DNA of 64,000 nt from Gillisia limnaea DSM 15749. Its GTDB lineage: Bacteria; Bacteroidota; Bacteroidia; Flavobacteriales; Flavobacteriaceae. The stretch spans positions 1,561,131 to 1,625,130 of the forward strand of contig NZ_JH594606.1 in NCBI RefSeq assembly GCF_000243235.1. The letters are read 5' to 3'. Positions 49,649 to 58,425 of the stretch are shown piece by piece. The translations under genes were made by a program, and so were the position numbers. Within the stretch, counting starts at the first letter, position 1, and the number at the start of each line of letters is the position of its first letter. The notes beneath the pieces were generated by a model that was given only the letters and a program-made list of their open reading frames with translations, was not told the origin of the DNA and ran no database searches.

Positions 49649-51187
49649 GTGGATAAAGAATTGATTATTAGAACCAGTTCCTCTGCTGTAGATTTTGCCT
49701 TAATAAAAGATGGAAAACTAGTTGAATTACACAAGGAAGAAGACGACAGTAATTTTGCTGTAGGCGATATTTTTATCGCTAAAATCCGCAAATCTGTCCC
49801 AGGGTTAAATGCCGCATTTGTTAATGTTGGCTATACAAAAGATGGTTTTTTACACTATCATGACCTTGGTCCTCAAGTTTCTTCTTTGCTTAAATTCATA
49901 AAACGTGTAAGCACAGGTAAATTAAAAGATTATTCCTTACAGAATTTTACTTTTGAAAAAGATATTGATAAAGATGGCAGCATTGCTGAAATCTTAAAAT
50001 CAAATCAATCACTTCTGGTACAGGTGATGAAAGAACCAATCTCTACAAAAGGTCCACGGTTAAGCTCTGAGCTTTCCCTGCCGGGTCGTTATATAGTATT
50101 AGTCCCTTTTTCCAACAGGATCTCGGTTTCTCAAAAAATTGAAAGCAAAGAGGAAAAAGACAGGTTAAAAAGATTGGTGAAAAGCATCAAACCAAAAGGT
50201 TTTGGCGTGATTGTTCGCACCGTAGCAGAAGGTAAAAAAGTAGCAGAACTGGACAAAGACCTTCAAAATTTGTTTGAACGTTGGAAGGTGATGTGTAAAA
50301 AAATTTATAAAGCTCCCCACCCTTCAAAGGTGTTAGGTGAATTGAATCGTGCATCTTCTATTTTAAGAGATGTTTTCAACGATACATTTACTTCCATTTA
50401 TGTAGATGACGAGACACTTTATATACAAATCAAAGATTATTTGGCAGAAATTGCCCCTAATAAAGAATCCATAGTAAAATTGCATCAAACCAACGTTCCC
50501 ATATTTGAAAAATTTGGAGTCGAAAGACAGATAAAAACCTCCTTTGGCCGCACGGTATCTATGAGTAAAGGTGCTTACCTTATCATAGAACACACCGAAG
50601 CCATGCACGTTATAGACGTAAATAGCGGAAACAGGTCCAACAAAGCGAAAAACCAGGAAGATACTGCCCTGGAAGTTAATCTAATAAGCGCCTCAGAGAT
50701 CGCCCGTCAATTGCGTTTACGCGATATGGGTGGGATCATCGTGGTAGACTTTATAGATATGAATAAAGCAGAAAACAGAAAAGCGCTGTTTGATCATTTA
50801 AGGGAAGAAATGAGCGATGATAAAGCAAAGCACAAAATTTTACCCCCGAGTAAATTCGGATTGATTCAAATTACAAGACAACGCGTACGGCCGGAAACGA
50901 ATATCAAGACCAGAGAAGTAAATCCCGATGGTAGAGGTGAGATTGAGGCACCTATTATAGTGATAGACAAAATCGAAACCGACCTTGAAAGGCTGATCAA
51001 GAAAAATCATAAAAAGATCACCTTAAGTGCGCACCCATTTATTGCAGCCTTTTTAACCAGAGGCTTTCCTTCTCCCCGCTCACAATGGTTTTTTGACCAT
51101 AAACGCTGGGTGAAAATATTACCAAGAGACGCTTACACGTACATGGAATATCACTTTCACGATAAAAACGGGGAAGTATTAGAGTAA
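49649..51187 (+). CDS. rng: Ribonuclease E/G family endoribonuclease
   Basis: 512 residues with a GTG start (MDKELIIRTSSSAVDFALIKDG, the conserved opening). An S1 RNA-binding domain lies at about 38-125 and the RNase H-like/DNase I-like catalytic part has MHVIDVNSGN and GGIIVVDFIDMN, carrying the two metal-binding aspartates. ITRQRVRP follows. It processes rRNA/tRNA and starts mRNA decay. The CPxC zinc-link motif of E. coli RNase E and RNase G, which joins the dimer, is not found after RQRVRP. The length suits RNase G rather than RNase E with its scaffold tail. Confidence 0.93.
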   Translation: MDKELIIRTSSSAVDFALIKDGKLVELHKEEDDSNFAVGDIFIAKIRKSVPGLNAAFVNVGYTKDGFLHYHDLGPQVSSLLKFIKRVSTGKLKDYSLQNFTFEKDIDKDGSIAEILKSNQSLLVQVMKEPISTKGPRLSSELSLPGRYIVLVPFSNRISVSQKIESKEEKDRLKRLVKSIKPKGFGVIVRTVAEGKKVAELDKDLQNLFERWKVMCKKIYKAPHPSKVLGELNRASSILRDVFNDTFTSIYVDDETLYIQIKDYLAEIAPNKESIVKLHQTNVPIFEKFGVERQIKTSFGRTVSMSKGAYLIIEHTEAMHVIDVNSGNRSNKAKNQEDTALEVNLISASEIARQLRLRDMGGIIVVDFIDMNKAENRKALFDHLREEMSDDKAKHKILPPSKFGLIQITRQRVRPETNIKTREVNPDGRGEIEAPIIVIDKIETDLERLIKKNHKKITLSAHPFIAAFLTRGFPSPRSQWFFDHKRWVKILPRDAYTYMEYHFHDKNGEVLE

Positions 51188-51204
51188 AATACAGCATTGA
51201 AACA

Positions 51205-51238
51205 AAACGCCTTTCATTCATTTGGGAGGCGTTTTTTT
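51205..51238 (+). terminator. Terminator of the RNase E/G gene
   Basis: AAACGCCT pairs with AGGCGTTT and the right arm runs into a T-tract (GTTTTTTTG). It begins 18 bp after the stop codon. Confidence 0.8.
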
Positions 51239-51388
51239 GTTTTTGTATGTTTTATGAGTACGTTCTAGTGACTTCATAACAGGCTGTGAAAGGTCCTTGT
51301 TGCCTTACAATATACTGTTAACCAAAAAGACCTTACTTATTTTTAGTAATCTTAATATCTAATCACCTAATCTCAATACAGCCAATTA

Positions 51389-51415
51389 AAAAGCCGGAGA
51401 TCTCTTTCCGGCTTT
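51389..51415 (-). terminator. Terminator of the tricorn-like protease gene
   Basis: On the minus strand AAAGCCGGA pairs with TCCGGCTTTT and is followed by TTAATT. It directly adjoins the protease stop codon. Confidence 0.8.
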
Positions 51416-51418
51416 AGC

Positions 51419-54400
51419 TTAATTTCCTTTTTCTGCTTCCTGCTCCCAACCTTCCGGGCGTTTCCATCTTACCGGTGGGGCAGGTTCTTGTTTCAAATCT
51501 ACAGGTGTTTCTTCCAGGAGTCTTAATGCTTCCTGAACAGAACGCTCCAGCTGTGGATCTCTTCCCGCAATAACATCTGCCGGAGTCATATGTACCTCAA
51601 TATCCGGGGCTACCCCTTCTCCTTCTATAGCCCAGTTTCCGTCAACATCAAAGAATCCTCCGCGCGGTGCTACCATTCTCCCTCCATCTACAAAAGCAGG
51701 GGTATCCCAGGTGCCAACAAGTCCGCCCCAGGTACGGGTACCTACGAGGGGGCCTATTTCCATCTCTCTGAATAAGTAAGGTAACAGATCTCCTCCAGAT
51801 CCGGCTCTTTCGTTAATGATCATCACCTTTGGGCCCCAAATACCGGCCATAGGGGTCGTAAAGGGCTTATTTCCCTCCACCCTGCTATTAAAATATCCAT
51901 GGAGTTCCCTTGCGAGTACCTCCACAATATAATCTGCGGCAGAACCTCCACCGTTGTTTCTTTCATCTATTATAGCTCCCTGCTTATCCTGCTGGGCAAA
52001 GTAATATCTGTTAAAATACTGATAACCTTGCTGCCCTGTATTAGGAACATACACGTAGGCCAGTTTCCCATTGGACATTTCATCAACTTTCCTTCTGTTG
52101 TCCTCTATCCAGGCAAAACTTCTCAATTGATATTCATTGTCAACAGGAACAACTGTGATCAATCTTGCTCCAACTTTAGAAGGTTTATCGTTCACCAATA
52201 TATAAGTTTGCCTTCCTGCCGTCCCTTCAAAATAAGTATAAAGATTTTTAGAAGCTTCAACCTCTTCTCCATTTACCTCTAAAAGAAAATCCCCTTCGTT
52301 AACATTTAACCCGGAAAGATTTAATGGCGCCTTTACTTCGGGATTCCAGCTTTCACCGTTATAAATCCTGCTGAAATAATATCTGTTTGATTTCACAGCG
52401 TAATCTGCTCCAAGCAATCCTACCTGGACTCTTTTTATATCCGGAAAATCTCCCCCTGAAGTATATGAATGCCCAACAGCTACTTCACCTCCCAATATAT
52501 CTACCAGGTAATTAAGATCTGATCTATGACGCACATGCTCTACCCAGGGAGTATACCATTCCAGGATTTTATCCCAGGGCGCACCGTGAATATTATCCAC
52601 ATATAAAAAATCTCTTTGATACCGCCATCCTTCTTTAAAGATCTGCTTCCATTCTTCTATAGGGTCAATTTTTAATCTCAGATTGGAAACCACCAGTTTA
52701 TTATCTTCAGTCTTTGGAGCTCCATTAGCGGTGGGGACAATTCCCCAGCTACTGCCATTGCGGTAGAGCATATTTTTACGGTCATGGGAAATAGAAGCCT
52801 CATTTACTTTAGGGAGAAATGGGATAGATTTTCGTTCTTCCAGGCTGTACCGACTCATTGAGAATTCAGCTTCGTTTGGGATGCCTTCCATATAGAATAC
52901 ATACCCTTCCGGCCCTGATAACAAATTGGTATAACTTTTATCGGGAACACCCAGTACTTCAATTCGGTTTTCCAATCCCTCAAAATCGATTTTTACCCGG
53001 GCGATATCCTTTTCCGGTTCCTTTTTACCTGAAGATTTCTTTTTCTCTTCCTTAGCTTTGTTTTCCTCCTCTTCCTTTTGCTCTTTCTCATCAAAAAGCC
53101 TGGGCATAAGGGGAGACGGAGTGTCTTTTGAAAGTACCATCATATACAGGCTTCTGGTTACCGGCCTTTCATAACTTGTCATATCCAACCAGCCGGTATT
53201 GAGCCCGTAATTTGTAGTAGCAAGAAAATATAAATATTTTCCACTTGCATCCCATACCGGCGAAATTGCATCGGCCATGGAATTGGTCAATTGATGGTTT
53301 TTACCGGTTTCAACATTATGCACTTTCACAGCCTTGAACATATTATCCATAATGCGTACATATGCGATCCACTGGCTGTCCGGAGACCAAACCGGGTTAA
53401 GAGAACGATTTGGATGTGCATAACCTTCTACGTCGGCTTTGGTGATCTTTTCGCTCTCTACATCCATATACCACAGGTTGTAATCTGTATCTGTAAAAGC
53501 GATATACTTCCCATTTGGCGACCATTCCGGTTTAAAGAAAAAGGTTGGGTCCGGGATCTTTATACTACGAATATCTCCTAATCCTTCCTGGTTCCCAATC
53601 ATAAGCTGATACTCTCCCGAAGCATCTGAAAACCAGGCTATTTTAGATCCATCAGGAGACCAGACAGGAAATCGATCTGCCGCCCCGGATGAGTTGGTGA
53701 TGTTTCTCCAGTTCCCTTCTTCTTTTGAAACAGTAAAGATCTCTCCCCGGTATTCAAATAAAGCACGCTGCCCCGTTGGACTTAAGGACGAATTGGAAAG
53801 CCTGGTTGGTTCAACCTCTTCCCATCTTGGCCTGGCCCAGTTAAAATCTCCGTTGACATTTATATCAAGTTGTTCACCATTTCCGTTGGAAGGGTCAAGC
53901 AAATGCAGATATCCTCCCTGCTCATAAACGATCATACCGCCACCTGCATCAAGGCTTTTAGCATCAAATTGCTTGTGAAAAGTTACCTGTTTAACATCTT
54001 CGGAAGCAGGGTCATAGGACCAGATATTGTTAGCAAAATCCCTTTCAGATAGAAAGAATATTTTACCATTATGCCAAACAGGATTGGTATGTCTCTCATT
54101 ATCTGTTCGCAAAGTTTGTTTAAGTGAATAATCTTTTAAATCCAGGATCCATATTGGCTGCGCCTGTCCACCACGATAGTTTCGCCATTCAGGATCCCAA
54201 AAGGATATAGGAGTATAGGCAAGAAAATTACCCTCTTCAGACAATTCTCCGTTGGCAGCTCTTGGAACTTTAATAGCTACTGGCATACCCCCATTCGTAG
54301 CGATAGTATATAATTTAGAAGCTGCCGTTGGATATCCTTCCCTTCCGGAAGAAAATAAAACCGATTTCCCATCAGGGGTCCAGCCCGTAACTTCATCGTT

Positions 54401-54748
54401 TCCCGGATGCCAGGTAAGCCTCTTTGGCTGTCCACCTTCTGCCGGAATAATATATACATCTACATTTCCATCATACTGCCCGGTAAACGCTATCCATTTT
54501 CCATCCGGAGAAAAATGCGGATTGGTTTCAGCTCCTTCATTTGAAGTGAGGTGCCGGGCATTACCAAGGTTGGTGTCTCCCCTGCGTTGGTCAACGACCC
54601 AGAGATCATTGGCATAAACAAAAGCAATATGTTCATCACTAATGGTTGGTTGGCGTAACAACCTGGTGCCCTGGGCATTTGTATCAACAGGGTAAAATCC
54701 CAAAAAACAACAAAAAAATAAGTACAGAGAGGGTATATTTGATATCAT
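51419..54748 (-). CDS. Secreted tricorn-type S41 protease
   Basis: 1109 residues with a signal peptide (cleavage near TNAQG). Residues about 30-560 hold two WD40/PD40-like beta-propellers (repeats such as NPHFSPDGKWIAFTG and FPVWSPDGSKIAWFS). A charged Lys/Glu linker lies at about 560-590, then a PDZ-like domain (about 770-860: NVNEGDFLLEVNGEEVE). The S41 catalytic domain carries the nucleophile serine in NERAGSGGDLLPYL with downstream GTRTWGGLVG. It resembles Thermoplasma tricorn, which degrades oligopeptides released by other proteases, but here acts outside the cytoplasm. It is a single-gene unit with its own terminator. Confidence 0.93.
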   Translation of the reverse strand: MISNIPSLYLFFCCFLGFYPVDTNAQGTRLLRQPTISDEHIAFVYANDLWVVDQRRGDTNLGNARHLTSNEGAETNPHFSPDGKWIAFTGQYDGNVDVYIIPAEGGQPKRLTWHPGNDEVTGWTPDGKSVLFSSGREGYPTAASKLYTIATNGGMPVAIKVPRAANGELSEEGNFLAYTPISFWDPEWRNYRGGQAQPIWILDLKDYSLKQTLRTDNERHTNPVWHNGKIFFLSERDFANNIWSYDPASEDVKQVTFHKQFDAKSLDAGGGMIVYEQGGYLHLLDPSNGNGEQLDINVNGDFNWARPRWEEVEPTRLSNSSLSPTGQRALFEYRGEIFTVSKEEGNWRNITNSSGAADRFPVWSPDGSKIAWFSDASGEYQLMIGNQEGLGDIRSIKIPDPTFFFKPEWSPNGKYIAFTDTDYNLWYMDVESEKITKADVEGYAHPNRSLNPVWSPDSQWIAYVRIMDNMFKAVKVHNVETGKNHQLTNSMADAISPVWDASGKYLYFLATTNYGLNTGWLDMTSYERPVTRSLYMMVLSKDTPSPLMPRLFDEKEQKEEEENKAKEEKKKSSGKKEPEKDIARVKIDFEGLENRIEVLGVPDKSYTNLLSGPEGYVFYMEGIPNEAEFSMSRYSLEERKSIPFLPKVNEASISHDRKNMLYRNGSSWGIVPTANGAPKTEDNKLVVSNLRLKIDPIEEWKQIFKEGWRYQRDFLYVDNIHGAPWDKILEWYTPWVEHVRHRSDLNYLVDILGGEVAVGHSYTSGGDFPDIKRVQVGLLGADYAVKSNRYYFSRIYNGESWNPEVKAPLNLSGLNVNEGDFLLEVNGEEVEASKNLYTYFEGTAGRQTYILVNDKPSKVGARLITVVPVDNEYQLRSFAWIEDNRRKVDEMSNGKLAYVYVPNTGQQGYQYFNRYYFAQQDKQGAIIDERNNGGGSAADYIVEVLARELHGYFNSRVEGNKPFTTPMAGIWGPKVMIINERAGSGGDLLPYLFREMEIGPLVGTRTWGGLVGTWDTPAFVDGGRMVAPRGGFFDVDGNWAIEGEGVAPDIEVHMTPADVIAGRDPQLERSVQEALRLLEETPVDLKQEPAPPVRWKRPEGWEQEAEKGN

Positions 54749-54834
54749 AGAATGAATAGCTTAGATAATAAAATAAGATGCAGTAATATAAGTAAAAAAT
54801 CTTGTCAGTTGTTTACAAAAATCAAGAACCTCGG

Positions 54835-54882
54835 GGCAGGCCCACCTGCTTTAAATTCATTTTCGGCCGAGTTTCGAGAACT
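54835..54882. repeat. Palindromic intergenic fragment upstream of recX
   Basis: CCTCGGGGCAGGCCCACCTG with a GCAGG/CCTGC hairpin, then CGGCCGAGTTTCGAGAAC. The style (CTCGGGGC, GGCCGAGTTTCGAG) resembles dispersed GC-rich fragments I recall from other flavobacterial intergenic regions. Its repeat status is untested. Confidence 0.35.
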
Positions 54883-54964
54883 TAAACCTTCAATGAGGGA
54901 TTTAACTCCCCTCTACTAAAGTATAGTTTTCTACTGCAAACTTTAGCTGTATAAATCTCTTTCC

Positions 54965-54972
54965 TATCTTTG
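54965..54972 (+). promoter_or_regulatory. Bacteroidota -7 promoter element for recX
   Basis: TATCTTTG, only 5 bp before the ATG at 54978. Transcription would begin at or next to the start codon, giving a leaderless mRNA. Confidence 0.6.
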
Positions 54973-54977
54973 CATAT

Positions 54978-55460
54978 ATGAAATCCACAGCAATTCAAAA
55001 ATCTTATACGGTAAAGGAAGCCACGTTAAAATTGGCCCAGTATTGCGCCTACAGAGATCGTTCTCATAAAGAAGTGGAAGAAAAGCTGCGTGAGATGCGA
55101 ATGATCCCGGCGGCTTGTGAACAAATAATCATTAAGCTATTGCAGGAAGATTTTTTAAACGAAGAACGCTTTGCACGAAGTTTTGTTAGAGGTAAATTCA
55201 GAATAAAAAAATGGGGAAAGATCAAGATCAAACAAGAACTTAAATTCCGGGAGATATCGGCGCCGCTTATTAAAATGGCACTTGGTGAAATTGAAGAAAA
55301 AGAGTATTTGAATACACTGTATCTGCTTGCCGAAAAAAAAGCTGCAGTTCTAAAAGACGAAGATCCATTCAAAAAGCGAAAAAAACTTACAAATTTTCTT
55401 CTTCAAAAAGGCTATGAATCCTCATTGGTATATGAAGTAGGGAGCACGATTATCCCTTAA
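54978..55460 (+). CDS. recX: Recombination regulator RecX
   Basis: 160 residues with three helical RecX repeats: KLAQYCAYRDRSHKEVEEKL (about 18-37), ERFARSFVRGKFRIKKWGKIKIKQEL (in two stretches, 60-85) and a C-terminal LTNFLLQKGYESSLVYEV. RecX binds RecA filaments and limits recombinase activity. recA is not adjacent, which is usual in Bacteroidota. It converges with the cupin gene, overlapping its 3' end by 11 bp. Confidence 0.92.
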   Translation: MKSTAIQKSYTVKEATLKLAQYCAYRDRSHKEVEEKLREMRMIPAACEQIIIKLLQEDFLNEERFARSFVRGKFRIKKWGKIKIKQELKFREISAPLIKMALGEIEEKEYLNTLYLLAEKKAAVLKDEDPFKKRKKLTNFLLQKGYESSLVYEVGSTIIP

Positions 55461-56331
55461 TATTTGCTTTTCTATGGGTTCTAATAATGGCCTGCTCGTT
55501 TTTATAATCTATCCATTTCTGGCCCTTCCATTTGCGCATATAATTATCAAAATACCGCATAAATATCAAATTATAAACAGCTTTTGAAAAATTTGTAAAC
55601 GTTCTGGCGGTAGCCCGCAAGCTCATAGAAAATCCCGGTGTCAAATAAGTCATCTGGTGCCAGTATCCTTCCGGCATATATAGCGTTTCCCCGTGATTTA
55701 AATTTGTGATATAACCGCTTGCTTTTTTAAGTGCCGGGAATTTTTTAAAATCGGGATTGGTGAAATCGATATCTTCCCTGGTGATAAGGGCGTTAGGAAC
55801 TTTATAAAGGAATTTACTCTCTGAAGGAGGAAATAGAATGCACTGCTTTTTTCCGTGAAAATGAAAATGCAAAATATTTGCATAGTCGATATCATAATGC
55901 ATAAAAACCTTTGAATTCTCACCGCCAAAAAATAAGGTTGGAAGCTGTTTTAAAAATCTTAATCCAAGATCAGGAAACTTAAAATCCTTCTGAAGAGAAG
56001 GAACTTCCTTGAGTAAATGATATAAAAAAATACGATAATTTGTAGGCCTGGTTTGAAGCAAATCTATGTAGTCTGCCATTTTCATTTTTAAATGGGCTTC
56101 ATTAAATTTTAACTCTGCACTTATAGGCCTGTCATCATAAAGAGGAACCGTTTTCTCCCCGGCAATTTCTTTGATATAATCGAGGTTCCATTTTTTATAA
56201 GCAGGCCAGTCATCTATTAAATGTTCAATTACAACAGGCGTTTGGGTCCTGACATAATTTTTAATAAACTCTTCCTTGGTTATTGTAGAAACCCTTGGTA
56301 TTTCAGTTAATAGCATTCCTTCTTTCATCAT
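55450..56331 (-). CDS. Cupin_8/JmjC-like Fe(II)/2-oxoglutarate oxygenase homologue, paralogue 1
   Basis: 293 residues of the cupin-like (JmjC/FIH) family. The N-terminus has the family's entry segment TPVVIEHLIDDWPAYKKW. The iron-binding H-x-D is H145-Y-D147 in KVFMHYDIDYANILHF and the distal histidine is H225 in MPEGYWHQM; all three are present, so a dioxygenase is plausible. Such enzymes hydroxylate proteins or small molecules with O2 and 2-oxoglutarate. It starts in an ATGA overlap with paralogue 2, with which it shares obvious similarity along its whole length, including the C-terminal LMRxLKGQxWIDYKNE-type segment. The substrate is unknown. Confidence 0.82.
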   Translation of the reverse strand: MMKEGMLLTEIPRVSTITKEEFIKNYVRTQTPVVIEHLIDDWPAYKKWNLDYIKEIAGEKTVPLYDDRPISAELKFNEAHLKMKMADYIDLLQTRPTNYRIFLYHLLKEVPSLQKDFKFPDLGLRFLKQLPTLFFGGENSKVFMHYDIDYANILHFHFHGKKQCILFPPSESKFLYKVPNALITREDIDFTNPDFKKFPALKKASGYITNLNHGETLYMPEGYWHQMTYLTPGFSMSLRATARTFTNFSKAVYNLIFMRYFDNYMRKWKGQKWIDYKNEQAIIRTHRKANIKG

Positions 56332-57197
56332 TCAATCCGGGCATTTTTATGGGTGTTTTTTATTGCGCATTCATTCTTGTAATCTATCCACCGCTGTCCT
56401 TTAAGCCTTCGCATTAGATTATCAAAATTCCGCACCAAAATCACATTGTTTAAAACCTCGAGAATTTTTTTTGCAGAAATTGGTAGCGACCTCAAAGTTA
56501 ATGATAAACACGGACTTTCATACTTAATAAAATGCCACCATTTACTGGGAATAAAAAGTGCTTCCCCGTGTTTTAACCTTACCTCAAAACCCTTAGCTTT
56601 TGCAAGAGCTGGATATGTATTAAAATCGGGATTGTCCATATCTATTATTTCCATGCTCACTATGGAATATGGTACTTTATAGAGGAATTTTGTTTCCTCC
56701 GGCGGAAACAAGATCACCCGCTTCTCCCCTACGAAGTTAAAATGAAAGTTATTCGCGAGATCCATATCGTAATGCATGACCACTTTTCCTCCTTCTCCGC
56801 CTACAAACAATACAGGTAATTTTTTAAAGAATTTAACTCCCAGATCGGGATATTTAAAGTCATTTAAAAGTTCAGGAACATTCTGAAGAAGATTAAAGAA
56901 AAACATCCGTAGATCTGTTGGACCGGCTTTAAGTATTTCTATATATTCCCGCATTTTGATCTTCATTGCCGGCCCGTGGCTTTTTTTCTTTCCTGTGGCA
57001 GGTTTACTGTCATAAAGTGGAACTACAATATCCCCAGCCTTTTCCTGAAAATAGTCCAAATTCCATTTTTTGGTCGCAGGCCAGTCTGCACTAAGATCTT
57101 CAAATACCACGGGACGTTGCGGAATAAAATAGTCTTTCAAAAAATCTTCTTTTGAAATTTCTTTTACCCGCGGAATATCCTGCAGACTGAGTTTCAT
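56328..57197 (-). CDS. Cupin_8/JmjC-like Fe(II)/2-oxoglutarate oxygenase homologue, paralogue 2
   Basis: 289 residues, clearly a tandem duplicate of the downstream gene: same opening (IPRVKEISKEDFLKDYF), same RPVVFEDLSADWPATKKWN, same H-x-D (VVMHYDMDLANNFHF) and the distal histidine in IPSKWWHFI. Both copies keep the iron ligands, so neither looks like an inactive partner. The C-terminal RRLKGQRWIDYKNECAI segment is shared. It lies 18 bp after bioB on the same strand, so transcription from the bioB promoter is possible. Function unknown; oxygenase activity is inferred from the retained ligands. Confidence 0.82.
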   Translation of the reverse strand: MKLSLQDIPRVKEISKEDFLKDYFIPQRPVVFEDLSADWPATKKWNLDYFQEKAGDIVVPLYDSKPATGKKKSHGPAMKIKMREYIEILKAGPTDLRMFFFNLLQNVPELLNDFKYPDLGVKFFKKLPVLFVGGEGGKVVMHYDMDLANNFHFNFVGEKRVILFPPEETKFLYKVPYSIVSMEIIDMDNPDFNTYPALAKAKGFEVRLKHGEALFIPSKWWHFIKYESPCLSLTLRSLPISAKKILEVLNNVILVRNFDNLMRRLKGQRWIDYKNECAIKNTHKNARIE

Positions 57198-57215
57198 ACT
57201 GAATTATATTTTGGT

Positions 57216-58307
57216 TTAAGCCTTAGTTTTGGCTTTCTCCTGAGCCTGAAGATTTTTTTCAATCGTATGCCCCGGTCTTGACCATTTTGGCTTTTCTCCC
57301 AAATTTTGATATTTAGACTCTTCGGCAGAAATGCTTTCCGGCTGGGCTTTTTTCTCAAAAGCCTTCTGTGGATTTAGTCCCAGAGCCTTAAACATTTCCA
57401 TATCTTCACTAACATCAGGATTTGGTGTAGTCAATAATTTATCTCCTGCAAAGATGGAATTTGCGCCGGCAAAAAAGCACATTGCCTGCCCTTCTCTGCT
57501 CATTTGGGTTCTTCCGGCCGATAAGCGCACCTGGGTTTCAGGCATCACAATACGCGAAGTTGCAACCATTCGCACCATTTCCCAAATGGAAACCGGTTCC
57601 TGCTCTTCCATTGGAGTTCCTTCTACAGGAACCAATGCATTGATGGGTACAGATTCCGGCTGCGGATTTAAGGTGGACAAAGCCACCAACATTCCCGCAC
57701 GATCACTTATACTTTCACCCATTCCTATAATTCCTCCGCTACAAACAGTAACATTGGTTTTTCTCACATTTCCAATGGTATCAAGCCTGTCCTGATATCC
57801 ACGTGTAGATATCACTTCCTTATAATACTCTTCAGAAGAATCCAGGTTATGGTTATACGCATACAATCCGGCTTCAGCAAGGCGCTGTGCCTGATTTTCG
57901 GTAATCATTCCAAGGGTGCAACAAACTTCCATTTCCAGTTTATTGATCGTCCTTACCATTTCCAAAACCGAATCAAACTCGGCTCCATCCTTTACATTTC
58001 TCCAGGCAGCGCCCATACAAACTCTGGAACTTCCCGATGCTTTAGCGCGCAATGCCTGGGCTTTTACCTGGTTCACACTCATAAGGTCATTTCCTTCAAT
58101 ATTGGTGTGGTAACGAGCCGCTTGTGGGCAATAACCGCAATCTTCCGGACAACCGCCCGTCTTTATGGATAACAAAGTAGAAACCTGCACTGTATTGGGA
58201 TCGTGATTTTTCCTGTGAACGGTAGCTGCTTCGTAAAGTAGCTCCATGAATGGTTTGTTATAAATCTCAAGGATTTCTTCCTTTGTCCAGTTGTGTTTTA
58301 TAGTCAT
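57216..58307 (-). CDS. bioB: Biotin synthase
   Basis: 363 residues, a radical-SAM enzyme. It inserts sulphur into dethiobiotin. The 4Fe-4S motif is C53-x3-C57-x2-C60 (KTGGCPEDCGYCPQ), and ligands for the second (2Fe-2S) cluster are in VCMGAAW and VCCTLGM with the RLSAGRTQM arginine. The C-terminal tail (about 320-363) is Lys/Glu-rich. A -7 element lies 17 bp upstream. Other bio genes are not in the window. Confidence 0.96.
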   Translation of the reverse strand: MTIKHNWTKEEILEIYNKPFMELLYEAATVHRKNHDPNTVQVSTLLSIKTGGCPEDCGYCPQAARYHTNIEGNDLMSVNQVKAQALRAKASGSSRVCMGAAWRNVKDGAEFDSVLEMVRTINKLEMEVCCTLGMITENQAQRLAEAGLYAYNHNLDSSEEYYKEVISTRGYQDRLDTIGNVRKTNVTVCSGGIIGMGESISDRAGMLVALSTLNPQPESVPINALVPVEGTPMEEQEPVSIWEMVRMVATSRIVMPETQVRLSAGRTQMSREGQAMCFFAGANSIFAGDKLLTTPNPDVSEDMEMFKALGLNPQKAFEKKAQPESISAEESKYQNLGEKPKWSRPGHTIEKNLQAQEKAKTKA

Positions 58308-58324
58308 GAAGTATGATTTGAATC

Positions 58325-58332
58325 CAAAAATA
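58325..58332 (-). promoter_or_regulatory. Bacteroidota -7 promoter element for bioB
   Basis: TATTTTTG on the minus strand, 17 bp before the bioB ATG. The predicted leader is about 10 nt. Confidence 0.45.
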
Positions 58333-58388
58333 ACGAAAACTCCGCTTTTCTGAATGCTATTAAAATATATTTTTAGTATTTCACTGCA

Positions 58389-58422
58389 AGGTTTTAAAAA
58401 CCTGACAGCTGTTTAAACAGCT
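58389..58422. repeat. Two adjacent perfect palindromes after the ketoacyl synthase gene
   Basis: AGGTTTTAAAAACCT (58389-58403) and AGCTGTTTAAACAGCT (58407-58422) stand side by side just after the stop of the minus-strand ketoacyl synthase gene. They may terminate transcription or be a dispersed palindromic unit. Confidence 0.5.
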
Positions 58423-58425
58423 AAT

